NCBI GenBank assembly: GCA_003117195.1
Contig: BDSI01000001.1
Span: 186,001-250,000 of the forward strand
Direction of reading: 5' to 3'
DNA length: 64,000 bases
Source: Eudorina sp. 2006-703-Eu-15
Taxonomy: Eukaryota > Chlorophyta > Chlorophyceae > Chlamydomonadales > Volvocaceae
Part shown: one piece after another, positions 24,601 to 35,826 of the stretch
How the letters are laid out: every line of letters begins with the position of its first letter
Position numbering within the stretch: position 1 is the stretch's first letter
Notes under the pieces: generated by a model
Seen by the model: only the letters and a program-made list of their open reading frames with translations
Database searches by the model: none
Told to the model about the DNA's origin: nothing
Position numbers and translations under genes: made by a program

Positions 24601-27600
24601 GGCGGCTGCCTGGGTGGCGGCGGCGACCGAGCGGGTCTTGGAGGCTGGGGCGGTGAGCGGCTGGGTGACGGGGGCCGTGGCGGGGCCTTGCTGCCGGGCG
24701 GCGGAGGGACCTTGGGTGGCGATGGGCTGTTGTCCTCCTCCTCCTCCTCCTCCTGCTCCCCAGCGCTATCGTCCGAGCTGCTTGTGCTCGAGCTGGACAG
24801 GTTCGGTTCTTGCGCCTCCGCCTCTGTCTTCGCCCCCGCATCTTGCAGCAGGAGGCGGACGGTGGTGGCGGCGCCGGCGGAGGGTGAGGGGGACTGGCTG
24901 CGTGTTGGTGTTACCAGGTACAAGGGAGGTGACGGCGAGGAAGCAGATGGAGATGTGTAAAGTGGCGGCGGCGGCGACGGAGCGGCCGGAGGCGCCCCTG
25001 CCGGTGTGGCGTGCACTGGCGCCGGCAGTGGCGGGGGGGAGAGTACGACGGCGGCGGAGGTAGTTGCGGCGGCGGAGGTGATGGCGGCGGAGGTGATGGC
25101 GGCGGCGGTGGAGGTGATGACGGCGGCGGAGGTGACGGCGGCGATGGCGATGGCGGCATTGGCGGTGGCGGTGGCGGCTGGGGTGAAGAGGGAACGGCGG
25201 GAGGTGGCAGCAGCGGGGCAAGTGGCGGCGACGGCGGCGCCCGTGGCGGCGGCCGTGGCTGCGGGGGCCGGCGAGGTTTCGGCGGTGACGGCGGGGCAAG
25301 GGCGGTGACGGCGGCTGCCTGGGTGGCGGCGGCGACCGAGCGGGTCTTGGAGGCTGGGGCGGTGAGCGGCTGGGTGACGGGGGCCGTGGCGGGGCCTTGC
25401 TGCCGGGCGGCGGAGGGACCTTGGGTGGCGATGGGCTGTTGTCCTCCTCCTCCTCCTCCTCCTGCTCCCCAGCGCTATCGTCCGAGCTGCTTGTGCTCGA
25501 GCTGGACAGGTTCGGTTCTTGCGCCTCCGCCTCTGTCTTCGCCCCCGCATCTTGCAGCAGGAGGCGGACGGTGGTGGCGGCGCCGGCGGAGGGTGAGGGG
25601 GACTGGCTGCGTGTTGGTGTTACCAGGTACAAGGGAGGTGACGGCGAGGAAGCAGATGGAGATGTGTAAAGTGGCGGCGGCGGCGACGGAGCGGCCGGAG
25701 GCGCCCCTGCCGGTGTGGCGTGCACTGGCGCCGGCAGTGGCGGCGGGGGTGAGTACGACGGCGGCGGAGGTAGTTGCGGCGGCGGAGGTGATGGCGGCGG
25801 AGGTGATGGCGGCGGCGGTGGAGGTGATGACGGCGGCGGAGGTGACGGCGGCGATGGCGATGGCGGCATTGGCGGTGGCGGTGGCGGCTGGGGTGAATAG
25901 GGAACGGCGGGAGGTGGCAGCAGCGGGGCAAGTGGCGGCGACGGCGGCGCCCGTGGCGGCGGCCGTGGCTGCGGGGGCCGGCGAGGTTTCGGCGGTGACG
26001 GCGGGGGCAAGGGCGGTGACGGCGGCTGCCTGGGTGGCGGCGGCGACCGAGCGGGTCTTGGAGGCTGGGGCGGTGAGCGGCTGGGTGACGGGGGCCGTGG
26101 CGGGGACTTGCTGCCGGGCGGCGGAGGGACCTTGGGTGGCGATGGGCTGTTGTCCTCCTCCTCCTCCTGCTCCCCAGCGCTACCATCCGAGCTGCTTGTG
26201 CTCGAGCTGGACAGGTTCGGTTCTTGCGCCTCCGCCTCTGTCTTCGCCCCCGCATCTTGCAGCAGGAGGCGGACGGTGGTGGCGGCGCCGGCGGAGGGTG
26301 AGGGGGACTGGCTGCGTGTTGGTGTTACCAGGTACAAGGGAGGTGACGGCGAGGAAGCAGATGGAGATGTGTAAAGTGGCGGCGGCGGCGACGGAGCGGC
26401 CGGAGGCGCCCCTGCCGGTGTGGCGTGCACTGGCGCCGGCAGTGGCGGCGGGGGAGAGTACGACGGCGGCGGAGGTAGTTGCGGCGGCGGAGGTGATGGC
26501 GGCGGAGGTGATGGCGGCGGCGGTGGAGGTGATGACGGCGGCGGAGGTGACGGCGGCGATGGCGATGGTGGCGTTGGCGTTGGCGGTGGCGGCTGGGGTG
26601 AAGAGGGAACGGCGGGAGGTGGCAGCAGCGGGGCAAGTGGCGGCGACGGCGGCGCCCGTGGCGGCGGCCGTGGCTGCGGGGGCCGGCGAGGTTTCGGCGG
26701 TGACGGCGGGGGCAAGGGCGGTGACGGCGGCTGCCTGGGTGGCGGCGGCGACCGAGCGGGTCTTGGAGGCTGGGGCGGTGAGCGGCTGGGTGACGGGGGC
26801 CGTGGCGGGGCCTTGCTGCCGGGCGGCGGAGGGACCTTGGGTGGCGATGGGCTGTTGTCCTCCTCCTCCTCCTCCTGCTCCCCAGCGCTATCGTCCGAGC
26901 TGCTTGTGCTGGAGCTGGACAGGTTCGGTTCTTGCGCCTCCGCCTCTGTCTTCGCCCCCGCGTCTTGCAGCAGGAGGCGGGAGGTGGTGGCGGCGCCGGC
27001 GGAGGGTGAGGTCTCAACGCCGCCATGACCTCCGTTGCCCTCCTCGGAGCCGGACAACAACCTACAGGCGGGTCGAAATTAACGGCGGCGGGCGGTGGGG
27101 AGTGGTCAACGGGCAGCAGGGTACAGCTCGGGGTCCGATCGCGGGCAACAGCAATTCAACAAAGTGTGGGCTGTATGTACGACACCTCTCTCCCTGCTAC
27201 ACTTCCCCCCGATCCCAGTCTCGTTTCTAATGCAATGCTCGCCGGAGACCCGACCCAGTCTCAACATAGTTGGACCCGACCCGACCCCTTGGACCCGACC
27301 CGACCCCTTGGACCCGAGCCCTGGCCCATGAAACACGGCCCAGCCCCAGAGATCCGTCACGGCCCCTTGGAACGCGCTGGCAAAAACGGCGGGATCGGAG
27401 GCGGACCCGCGCCAGCTATCCGCCCGTGCAGCTGGATACAACAGGCTACTGTTGACAGTCCGAACATAGACCGCACTGAACCCAATCGTACACAGGCGTG
27501 TACGACTGGCGCTGCGGGCGCGGCAGAGCCTGGTCCACCCAATGGCGGCCCGCACCGACCGAGGTGTGGCTACTGACACCAGAGCACGCGGGGGAGAGGT

Positions 27601-29313
27601 CCCTGGAGCGGTCCCCTCCCCTCCCCTCCCCGCACGCAAACACACACCACACCCACACGCCATCTATTGCCTGATTGCCACGAATGACCCCTCCCACTCC
27701 ATCACTTCCGATCCGCCGTTTGCCCTGAATGCTTTGTCGCGACAGTACTTGCATGCTTGCCTCGCACAATCTATCTAACACCAGCAAGACACAGCTATGT
27801 GTCCCGGAGCTAGTGCAGTTCAGCCCAGAAGCCACTACCCGCGCACCCGTCGCGGGCTGTCGCCGCTGCCGCCATCGCCCCAGACGACGCGTAGACGGGT
27901 GGCGGGGGCGATGTGGTGGCGGTTGGGGAATGAGGGGCCCCCGGGGCCGGGCCATGGGGGTAGGCCGGAGGCGGGTAGGCGGAGGCCGGGTACGGCGGGG
28001 GCGGACGAGCGGATACTGAGGGGTAGGTGGGCAGCGGCGATGGGGATGGAGAGGGCGCAAGCGATGGCAGGATGGGAGGCGGCAGTGCCGCGGGTGGTGG
28101 TGGAGGCGCCAGCGGAGCAGCTGTTGGTGGTAGAGGTGTTGGTGTCGGTGGTGGTGGTGGCGGTGGTGGCGGTGACAACGGTGTTGGTGGCAGGGGCGCA
28201 GGAAGTGGCAGGGGTGGAGGTGGGGAGGTTGGGAATATTGGTGGGATGAGGGGAGGAGGGGAGATGGGTGCCTGCGGCGGAGGCGGAGGGGGTGGTGACG
28301 GAGGTGGAGATGGAGGGGGTGCTGTCGGTGGAGTACTTGGCACGACGGGCGGAGGTACGGCAGGTGGTTGGGGCGACGGCGGGGGCGGCGGCGGTGGTGG
28401 CGGGGGCGATGGCGGCGGCGATGGCGGTGACGGCTTGGGTGAGGGTGGGGTCCTGCGCGGAGGAGGAGGAGATGGCGGAGGACGAGGAGGAGGAGGGCTT
28501 CGCCGAGGCGGGGGAGGCGAAGGTAGAGGCGGTCGGCCTTGCAGGTGGGGCGGGGGTCTCCTCGACGGGTCGCGGGGTTGCCGTGGTGGTGGCGGTGGAA
28601 GCGGCGGTGAGGGAGAGGATAGAGGAGCCGGGGGCCGCCGGCGCATGGCTTGGGGCGGCCGTTCGGGCGGTGGAAGGGGCGCCAGCGGCGGCGTCAGTGG
28701 CGGAGCGGGAGGCGGCGACGGTGGCAGCGGCGGGGCCGGCAGAGGGAGGTCGTCACCGCTCGCGGACGTCGTTGGTTCCGGAGCCGGCGACCGATACTTG
28801 GGAATTCTGGTGGGTCTTTCGACCGCGACCCTTGAGCTCCCGGTATCGTCCGGGTTTGTGGTGGTGCTGACGCTGCGGCTCGCCGCCAACTCGCGCGCAC
28901 GCTGCGCCGACTCGGTCGGCAAAACTGAAGCAGAGGCGGCCGCCCGCACATCGGAATACTGGTCAAACTCAATGTGTGTGTACTGCTCAAGGTCAGTGGA
29001 GTCGCTGGCTGCATGCGTTCGCCGGCGCGGCCCCACGTCGTCGGAAGTCCGGATGGACGGTCCATCACTGCAGACGAAAATAGTTATCAAGCATTCAGAC
29101 CAATTTGATTGTTTAATGTTGAAGGAATTATTTAGCGGTTATTCATGCATATTACCTGCGCTGATCTTGCCCTGTCGCCGTAGTCGCCCGCCCAGTAGTT
29201 GGCCCTAGCGACACCAGCAAGCTGCACACCACGAGAAAGCCCACCAAGCAATTTTTGTTTTTAATTAAAAGGGTTTTACGTCTAAATCGTGTGGAGTGTG
29301 CAGATCGCTCCAT
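16851..29313 (-). CDS. giant hydroxyproline-rich extracellular protein with C-terminal CAP/PR-1 domain
   Basis: Eight exons (minus): 29156-29313, 27847-29067, 22783-27061, 21237-22319, 19225-21038, 18824-18961, 18145-18206, 16851-17117, about 3,007 residues. ATG at 29313 is the first after an in-frame stop. A basic N-terminus and hydrophobic stretch (CLVGFLVVCSLLVSLG) look like a signal peptide. Exons 2-5 are almost all Pro/Ser (SPPP, PPSP), typical of arabinosylated matrix proteins. The last three exons form one CAP domain: LEAHNVVRGLAG, GENLASG, LWYIE, the signature GHYTQMTWADTT and FVCHYFPPGN. The protein probably sits in the cell wall or matrix, with the CAP domain on a rod. Junction phases match at each link, including R/RRAQEDDLDD (22783/22319) and R/DPGSEAI (21237/21038). 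The large third exon carries six repeats and two one-base losses in one of them that break frame as sequenced. The 785-bp intron 27062-27846 relies on a GTGCGC donor. Confidence 0.85.
17229..17294 (+). repeat. (GT)33 microsatellite
   Basis: A perfect run of 33 GT dinucleotides lies in the last intron (17118-18144) of the CAP-domain gene. Shorter GT runs occur near 17811 in the same intron. Confidence 0.97.
21039..21236 (-). other. AT-rich intron of the CAP-domain gene
   Basis: This intron joins two extremely GC-rich proline exons, yet its middle (about 21060-21230) is mostly A and T, including several TTAATTA-like words. It has a GTGAGG donor and a CACAG acceptor on the minus strand, and joining the exons here restores an arginine codon and keeps frame. 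Confidence 0.8.
22841..27009 (-). repeat. six tandem 675-711 bp in-frame coding repeats
   Basis: The recurring word TTACCAGGTACAAGG begins at 22841, 23516, 24200, 24911, 25620 and 26325. The spacings are 675, 684, 711, 709 and 705 bp, and the last unit runs to about 27009. Each unit encodes about 225-237 residues with a non-proline head (LLLQDAGAKTEAEAQEPNL, then a Ser run and an acidic run), a long Pro/Ser rod, and a tail with LYTSPSASSPSPPLYLVTP. The units are almost identical. They differ mainly in the number of Glu codons (about 5, 4, 6, 6, 2, 2 from N- to C-terminus) and in short proline codon runs. All spacings are multiples of three except 709, the unit with two missing bases. Confidence 0.95.
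27270..27317 (+). repeat. 19-bp tandem repeat, about 2.5 copies
   Basis: The unit TTGGACCCGACCCGACCCC occurs at 27270-27288 and 27289-27307, followed by a partial diverged copy. It lies in the 785-bp second intron of the CAP-domain gene. Confidence 0.85.
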
Positions 29314-29758
29314 CACTTTGGGCGCAGGGCGGCCACTTCGGTGGTTCGTAAATGTTACAAAAAGCCCGGAGTGCGACCTCTTTCACACCATTCCATTCCT
29401 AGGACCTAATCTATATATCTCGCATGGGTTTTGCGAGTTTATGCATATTTTCCACAGCGCATCGCCTCAAAGACTCCCGCACGCTTCCCGCAGTAACCGA
29501 AAACGGCAACTGCATCGGAGCGAAGTCCTCGTGGGCCTGACCTCCCTTGTCGTAAGAACTCATACAACGAACATAGCACGAATAAATATCACTACTATGC
29601 AGCTGCCGTAATAACCGTGAACTGTTATATAAGTCTGCGCGCCCTCTTACTTATCATGCTGTCCCTGCAAGACCCAGAATCTATTCTGCTAATAAAATAT
29701 TTGTATCAGTTATGATAATTCAGATGCCTCAATGTCATAATAATTAATGATGTTACAG

Positions 29759-29783
29759 TGGACCCCGCGGGTCATCGGTGACA
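29759..29783 (+). repeat. left arm of 25-bp inverted repeat
   Basis: This 25-bp word is perfectly matched, in reverse complement, at 31141-31165, about 1.36 kb away. The arms differ immediately outside and inside the 25 bp. It could be the terminal inverted repeat of a small non-autonomous transposon, or a dispersed repeat present twice. Confidence 0.75.
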
Positions 29784-31140
29784 TTGCTGGGTCGGCACCG
29801 CCATTTACGGACGGTCTGTTTGCGAGACATGGCAGCGTGTCACAAGAGCAAATAGACAAAGGTATCAATACAGTTTATGCTTTTTTCCACGACATCTTCG
29901 AGTTGCTGCTTACCGACGGACGCCGTCCCAACGGATGAGCGTTGACCCGGTCTCCGGAGACGACCTGGAAATGCGACTGATATACGCCAGCGACCATAAG
30001 TAACGACATATGCAAAAATGTGGGTTATGCCGATCCTTTATGTGGCCCACTTCAAACTAGGCACGTCCTTGATTGCTTTCCTCTCAGTCTAAACAGTCTA
30101 AACCACGCTTCCGAATCCCTACGTCAAGTCATCGGACATGAGGAGTTCGATACACAGCCATAATCTGACTTCGTGCGGGGCTTGATGGCCTGCTTGCGGC
30201 GTTCGTTGCTTCAACTCCTCCCTGACTCCACCACCAGGGTTACATCATGACACGTACCACCTACGACTTTCAGTGATGTTGCCATGCATCCAATCCTTCA
30301 GCTTCCTGTCCCTCCATGCAACGATGTTCGTCCCAATCCACATGGATAGGCCATTTATACCGTGCACACGTAAACATTCTGCGTTTGCCTCCCCCCTGTG
30401 TGGGCACCGGCAACATCTTTCGCATGCACCATAGCTGTCCTTTGGATCAATGACGGGCCACTGCGGCCCGTTACCGCCGAGTACGGTAATGCAGCGCTGT
30501 TTGTCAGTTCCCTAAGAGTTCGGCGCCCTGGGCCCCCGTCGCCCTGCTCGTGATGCCACACCCCACGCTGCAGCTTCCACTAGAGACATACTTCGGTTAC
30601 TTAGTGCGGTAGGACTGCAACACCGTACCAGTCTGCCGCGCGCCTTGTCGGTCAGCCCCCGCCGGGGCCGGGCAAGAATGCGACGCAGCAAAAAACCACA
30701 CGCCCAAAATCAACAGACCTTGCAGCTAAGACTACCAAGTGCAATCAGAACTCAGTACGAACCTTGGTTGTACGACCGAGGGTACTTGAGTGGTCAGGCT
30801 ATGTCTGTCGTTTTGCTCAAGCCGCAGAAGGTAGTTGACATGGTTTCCTGGCGCCAAAGGGCACCGGTTGATCTTCAGTAAAAGGTTGTAATAACTGCCA
30901 TAAATGGCAAAGAAGCCGCGCTTTCGTACACTGATTCCGTACAGCCGTACGTGTCTGTACCGTGCGGGAGGGAGGGGTGCATGGGGGGTCGGGCAGACCA
31001 GCCTGTTCGAACTGTCGGGGGTAGGGTCTGGCAGAAAGTGTTTTACACCCTGGCCCCCTTGCCCCCCGGCGGCGCTATGCTAATGTCGGGTTCGGAATCA
31101 CACGCCCGGACACAGGCCCGGTCAGGAGGCTGCATGCAGC

Positions 31141-31165
31141 TGTCACCGATGACCCGCGGGGTCCA
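31141..31165 (-). repeat. right arm of 25-bp inverted repeat
   Basis: This is the exact reverse complement of 29759-29783. No clear target-site duplication is visible in the flanks, so the mobile-element reading stays tentative. Confidence 0.75.
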
Positions 31166-31999
31166 TTTAACGTGATTCATTGAGGCAGGGACGCCGCGTG
31201 CGTGCGTGCGTGCGGCGAACGCATCATCAGGCCCAGGCAGCCGGGCCGACAGCACGTGCCGGCGGGCAACCGGCAAGCGGCAGACCTCGGTTCTTAACAG
31301 CCCCAGCATGTTTTCCGGTTCATTTTTGTTCGCACCTCCATACTATGTTGTTGATCCCTTTGGGGCCTGCTGTAACGATCATTCCTTCACTGTTGTTGCG
31401 GCCCGCACCCTCAGCTCGCTCGATTTGGCGAGCCCTGCCCCTTCCTGACTGCTGGCCCCACGCCCCCGCCCTCTCCCCGCAGCCTCATCGTCCAGATACG
31501 GTATATTGATCCCCACGCGCTGCCCCAAGCCGCCAACAACAACCTCCTGCACGGCCTGCGCGTGTAGCACCGCCCCCCAAGAATCCCCAACTATGATGCC
31601 TCGGAATGCCGGAACATGGCATAACGCCTCTGCCTGCAGGCTTCGGCACTCGCGGCGCGGCGCGGGCGCCCGGCCGCTACCGAACGCCCCCGCGCGGCTC
31701 ACAGCGCAGATGGCGGCCCTGCAAAGCGATCGATCTGACAGCCCTCAGTTGTACCCAGAACCGGAACCGGAATCGCATCCTCTTCGTTCATGCATTCTTC
31801 TCGGTGGCGATCTCCTCCATGTCCTTGCTTCGGCGGCGGATCCGTTGTCACAAACCGCTCTGCAATCCGGCAAACGCTGCCGCCGCGGACGGACGGACGG
31901 ACGGACGCTGCCATCGCTGTCCCAACGTGAAACCTTGCCACAGGGCGGGGGCTTCCAGATCCAGATCCAGATCGGGGTTCATGTCGTACACTTACTGGC

Positions 32000-34900
32000 C
32001 TATCTGCGATACATGACTTGCGGGGTCTGGCGCTCGTAGCTGCGGTGACCCTGTTCCGTACAGCCGGAGGCGGAGGGCGGAGGGTGGCGGTGGGTGGTGG
32101 TGCCCGTTGTTATTCCAACGGACTGCGGAACGGGAGGGGATGCTTTCGAGTGGTCCAGGCAGTCCCGTGTAGGAGAGGATCTGATGCGCTTCTGGCCCTA
32201 GAGCTCCGGAGAAGGAAGAGGGGGAGCTCAATTCTGCTTCCTCGGACCTCAGCGATGCTGATCCGCCTCACCTTGTACATGAAGCGCTTGTAGCAAGCGC
32301 TGCGCTCCCCAAGGGATGCCGTACGCGGTGTCGTAGGGAATCAATCAGGAGGAGGAGGCGGAATGGGTCAGTGACGAAGCGTTGGCCGTCGAAATACCCG
32401 GTGTTGTCAGGCGTGTGGTTGGCAAGGTGCGCGACATCGTACGGCAGTCGTACGGCCATGTGGGTCAGGAGTGAAAACGAAATAGCACAAGACTGTGAAT
32501 TTTGTCCAATCAGTCGCAGTTCGAAGGGAGCCATCGCTAATGAAACCGCCAACTGTGCTCTGAAGGCCTGGTCTTCCAATCAAGGCAAGCCTCTGGTCGC
32601 GGTCTCTGCCGGGTACAGCTCCGCTCACCTCGCTCCGAAACCACTTGCCGTACAAAACCCAGATCGACACGCCCTCCCGGACACCAGCAGGACCCCTCCC
32701 TGATCTGGGTTACACCCGTCTCACATCTCATGACCTCCGCCGTACAGCTCACCTGCACGTGATCTCCCCAACGATCAGCTTGTGGCGCTTCCAGGAGTTG
32801 CCCTGTGAGCGAACATTTGTACATCAATTCGTACATCTGTTCGCGTGCATCATGGCGACGAGCCTCACTCACAAGTGCCCCTGACAACGGTGCCATAAGC
32901 GGGTCCGCAGGATCCAACATAAAACACGCTTCCGGCGTAAATCAAGACGGCATTCTGCTGAAAGAGCGCTCCTAGCTCAGCGCAACATGACAGCACAGTC
33001 CTGTACTGTACGACAAGGAGGTGTAGCTCTCGTGTCATTCTCAGCAGCAGATGCAACCGCACTCACTCCGGTGCGCGTTGTACCGCACTCATAGCACCGC
33101 CGTACAGGAACAACTGCTGCTGCGCCGCCGCCGCCGCCGCCGCCGGCCGCGCCAGCGGCACCCTCTTCCTGCATGCGACTGCCCGGCTCCCCGGCGCGCT
33201 CCCCGCCGGCCTCCGCCACCTCCGCTGCCGCCGCCGCCGCATCCCCCGGCTCCCAGGCCGCCTCCTCCGCCTCACCGACGCACAGCGGCAAGGGCGCCAC
33301 GCGGCCGTAGTGGTTGTGTCGCAGGAACCTGCGCGGCGCCGACGATGTATAGGGGCTCGTGAGCTAGCACGGGCTTTCGCAATCGCAGAGCAAACCTTCC
33401 GTAAATTCCAGTAATAAATTCCGCAGCATTTTACTGCCGTGTTTCGTGATACATGTAATCGTACGTCGTCGCACCGTTTGTAGCAGGCCTTGCAGGTCCT
33501 CTCCTTGGGGTAGTGCTTGTGAGCCATCCAACATTTGGTCGTCGTGGCGCCGCATTCGTAGCACGACCGCTCCATGGCGGCGACGGCGGCGACGGCGCCA
33601 CCACCACCACCAGCGCCGCCGCCACCGCCGCCGCCACCCCCTGCCGTACCCACCAACGCTGCCAGGGTGGCATCCTCCGCCTCGGGCTCATCGCGTCTAT
33701 CGACGTTGCCCCCAGCAGCGACTATCTGATTGCCGTACTGCAGCCTGCCGACCGCTTCCGCTTGGTTCATCCCGTTGCCGTCGCCGTCACCTCCGTCGCC
33801 ATCACCAACATAAGCACCGCAGGCCACTGCCTGGTATCCCTGGCGCTCCCCAGCCAGGAAGTATGGTGATTCCGCTGCGGCGGCGGTGGCGGCGGCGGCG
33901 GCGTCCGCCTCCCCGACCACTTCCGCCACCTCCGCCAGTGCGACGTCGCCGTCACCAAGGCCGCCGCCGCCGCCGCCGAACTGCAGATGCGGGAAGTACG
34001 GCGCCGCTGTCGCAACCTGATGCCGCCGTAGTACCTCCCGCACCCGCCGCGAGGACGCCTCCGTCTGCGCGCGGTCCAGCTTGCGACCCCGTTTTGTACG
34101 GCACTGTCGCTGCCGTGCCGCCTGCTCATCCTGCGCGGGCTCGTCCTCCTTCACTTTCAAAGCCAGCGTCGCGGCGGTCGCCGCGTCCTGCCCCTCAAAC
34201 TCGCCAGGGTGTTGCTCCCAGCCGCTGTGCTCTCCGGGACATTTGAGGGCGGCGGCGGCGGGGGCGGCGGCGGCGGCGGGGGCGGCGGCGGCGGCGGGGG
34301 CGGCGAAGGCGGCGGGGGCGACGAAGGCGGCGGCGGCGGCGGCGCCGGCCGCCGGGTGTAGGCTGTCGCCTGGGTCCGTGTCCAGCCCGACACCGCCCAC
34401 CTCCAAGGCCTGCCTGTGGTACTGGATCTGCTCGCGAAGGAGCGGCGACGGGATATAGAGAGTGCCCTCCAGGGAGGTGTTGCTGAAGTCCGCCGCGCTG
34501 CCGGTGGCGTCGGCGGCGTCGGCAACGGCGTCGGCAGCGGCACCACCGACGTGGACGTCCCCGTTGGCGGCCGCCGCCGCCGCCGCCGCCGCCGCCACAG
34601 CTGCCGCGGCGGCGGCGGCGGCAGATGCGAAATCGAAGCCCTCGGAGAATGCCTCCTCAGCGAACCAGCTGAAGATGTCTTGCTCTCTGCCGCCATCGGC
34701 GGGGGCGGCGGCGGCGATGGTGGCGGCGGCGCTGGTATTAGCGGCGGCGGGCTGACAATCAACGGCGGCTTCGCCGTCGCCGGGCACCGGCCCGTTGCCC
34801 TCGCCGCCATCATCCACAGTCACGCCTTCGCTTTCGCTTACACCGCCGTCACCGTCGGCACCACCGTCGCCGCCGCCTCCATCGCCGCCGCCTCCATCGC

Positions 34901-35793
34901 CGCCGCCTCCATCGCCGCCGTCGCCGTCAGCAGCCGCCAAGACCAGATCCAGGAGGTCGTACTCAGGCAGGCCGTTGACGCCATTGCCGTACCGGTCGTA
35001 GGTGGGAGCGGGACCTGCACAGCCGTCGTCGGCCAGGCACAACCTGTCGTGAAGCCCACCGCTTCCGGCGCCATCATCGGTTGTGGTCGGCGCCGCGACG
35101 GCCTGCAAATCGGCTTCCGTCGCCGCCGCCGCCGCCGCCATCGCCTCGGGAGCCGGGACGGCCGCTTCGCCACGACCCGACTCAAAAAACCCCGAAGGCA
35201 CAAGCAAGTACGGCAGCGCCGTACTCGATTGATCCTGGCTGGGGCCCGCCAGTTGCCCTTGTGGCAACGCAGGGGCGCCGTCGAATCCCAAGAGCGTCGC
35301 GGCACCGTCCCGGCCGACATCATTCAGCGGCTTTGCATACGCGGCGGCAGCAGCGGCGAAGCTCGTACAGGCCATCTGGTGCGGCGACAGTGCGGATCGG
35401 GGTCCCGCACTGCCGCTGGCGGGTCGGTCGTCGGTACTGGCGGCGTCAACGAGTCGGGCTGCCACTCCGCCGCCGGCGCATCCGCCGGGACCACAGTACG
35501 GCAACAACAGCGGCGATTGCGTCGTAATCGTACGGCAAAGTGGAGGCGATGACGTCATGCAGGTCGCCGTCGCCGAGACGGTCGTCGTCGTCGCCGCCGG
35601 GGCCGCCGGGGCTGCCGGAGGGGGTAGCCAGTGCGGCGGGGGCTGGGAGATGTGCTGGAAGATCACATGGCTGGGGAAGCCGTTGTTCACCCGGCCCGCC
35701 TGGTGCTGCTGCGACTGGTGCTGCTGGTGCTGCGTCTGGTGCGGTTGGAGCTGCGTCTGGTGCGGTTGGAGCTGCTGCTGCTGCTGGTGCTGG

Positions 35794-35826
<33 letters not shown>

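Larger units (their letters stand above)
29314..31999. other. intergenic region with possible small mobile element
   Basis: This is the upstream region of the CAP-domain gene (start 29313, minus) and the downstream region of the zinc-finger gene (stop 32000, minus). A TATATA at 29412-29417, about 100 nt upstream of the CAP gene ATG, is a possible TATA box. A 25-bp inverted repeat pair encloses 29759-31165. On the plus strand, 31483-31567 reads like a terminal exon (polypyrimidine tract, CAG, 27 codons, TAG) but has no partner exon that I could find. No transposase was recognised. Confidence 0.45.

Noticed and set aside
22832..27230. Very long plus-strand open frames (about 740 codons each) rich in Ala, Val and Gly
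   Set aside because: They are the reverse complement of the Pro/Ser repeats. CCX/GGX-rich DNA lacks stops in several frames. The minus strand has the signal peptide, splice phases and CAP domain.
31483..31567. Plus-strand terminal-exon-like sequence (27 codons to TAG after a strong CAG acceptor)
   Set aside because: No upstream exon, homology or start was found, and it lies in the 3' flank of a minus-strand gene. Kept only as a note.
32629..32673. Possible exon completing zinc finger 2 (reads ACRSGF after the split arginine)
   Set aside because: It fits in phase and gives C-x2-C, but its acceptor has no pyrimidine tract. The segment at 32272-32299 gives ACYKRF, matching finger 1 exactly, and then joins a terminal exon.
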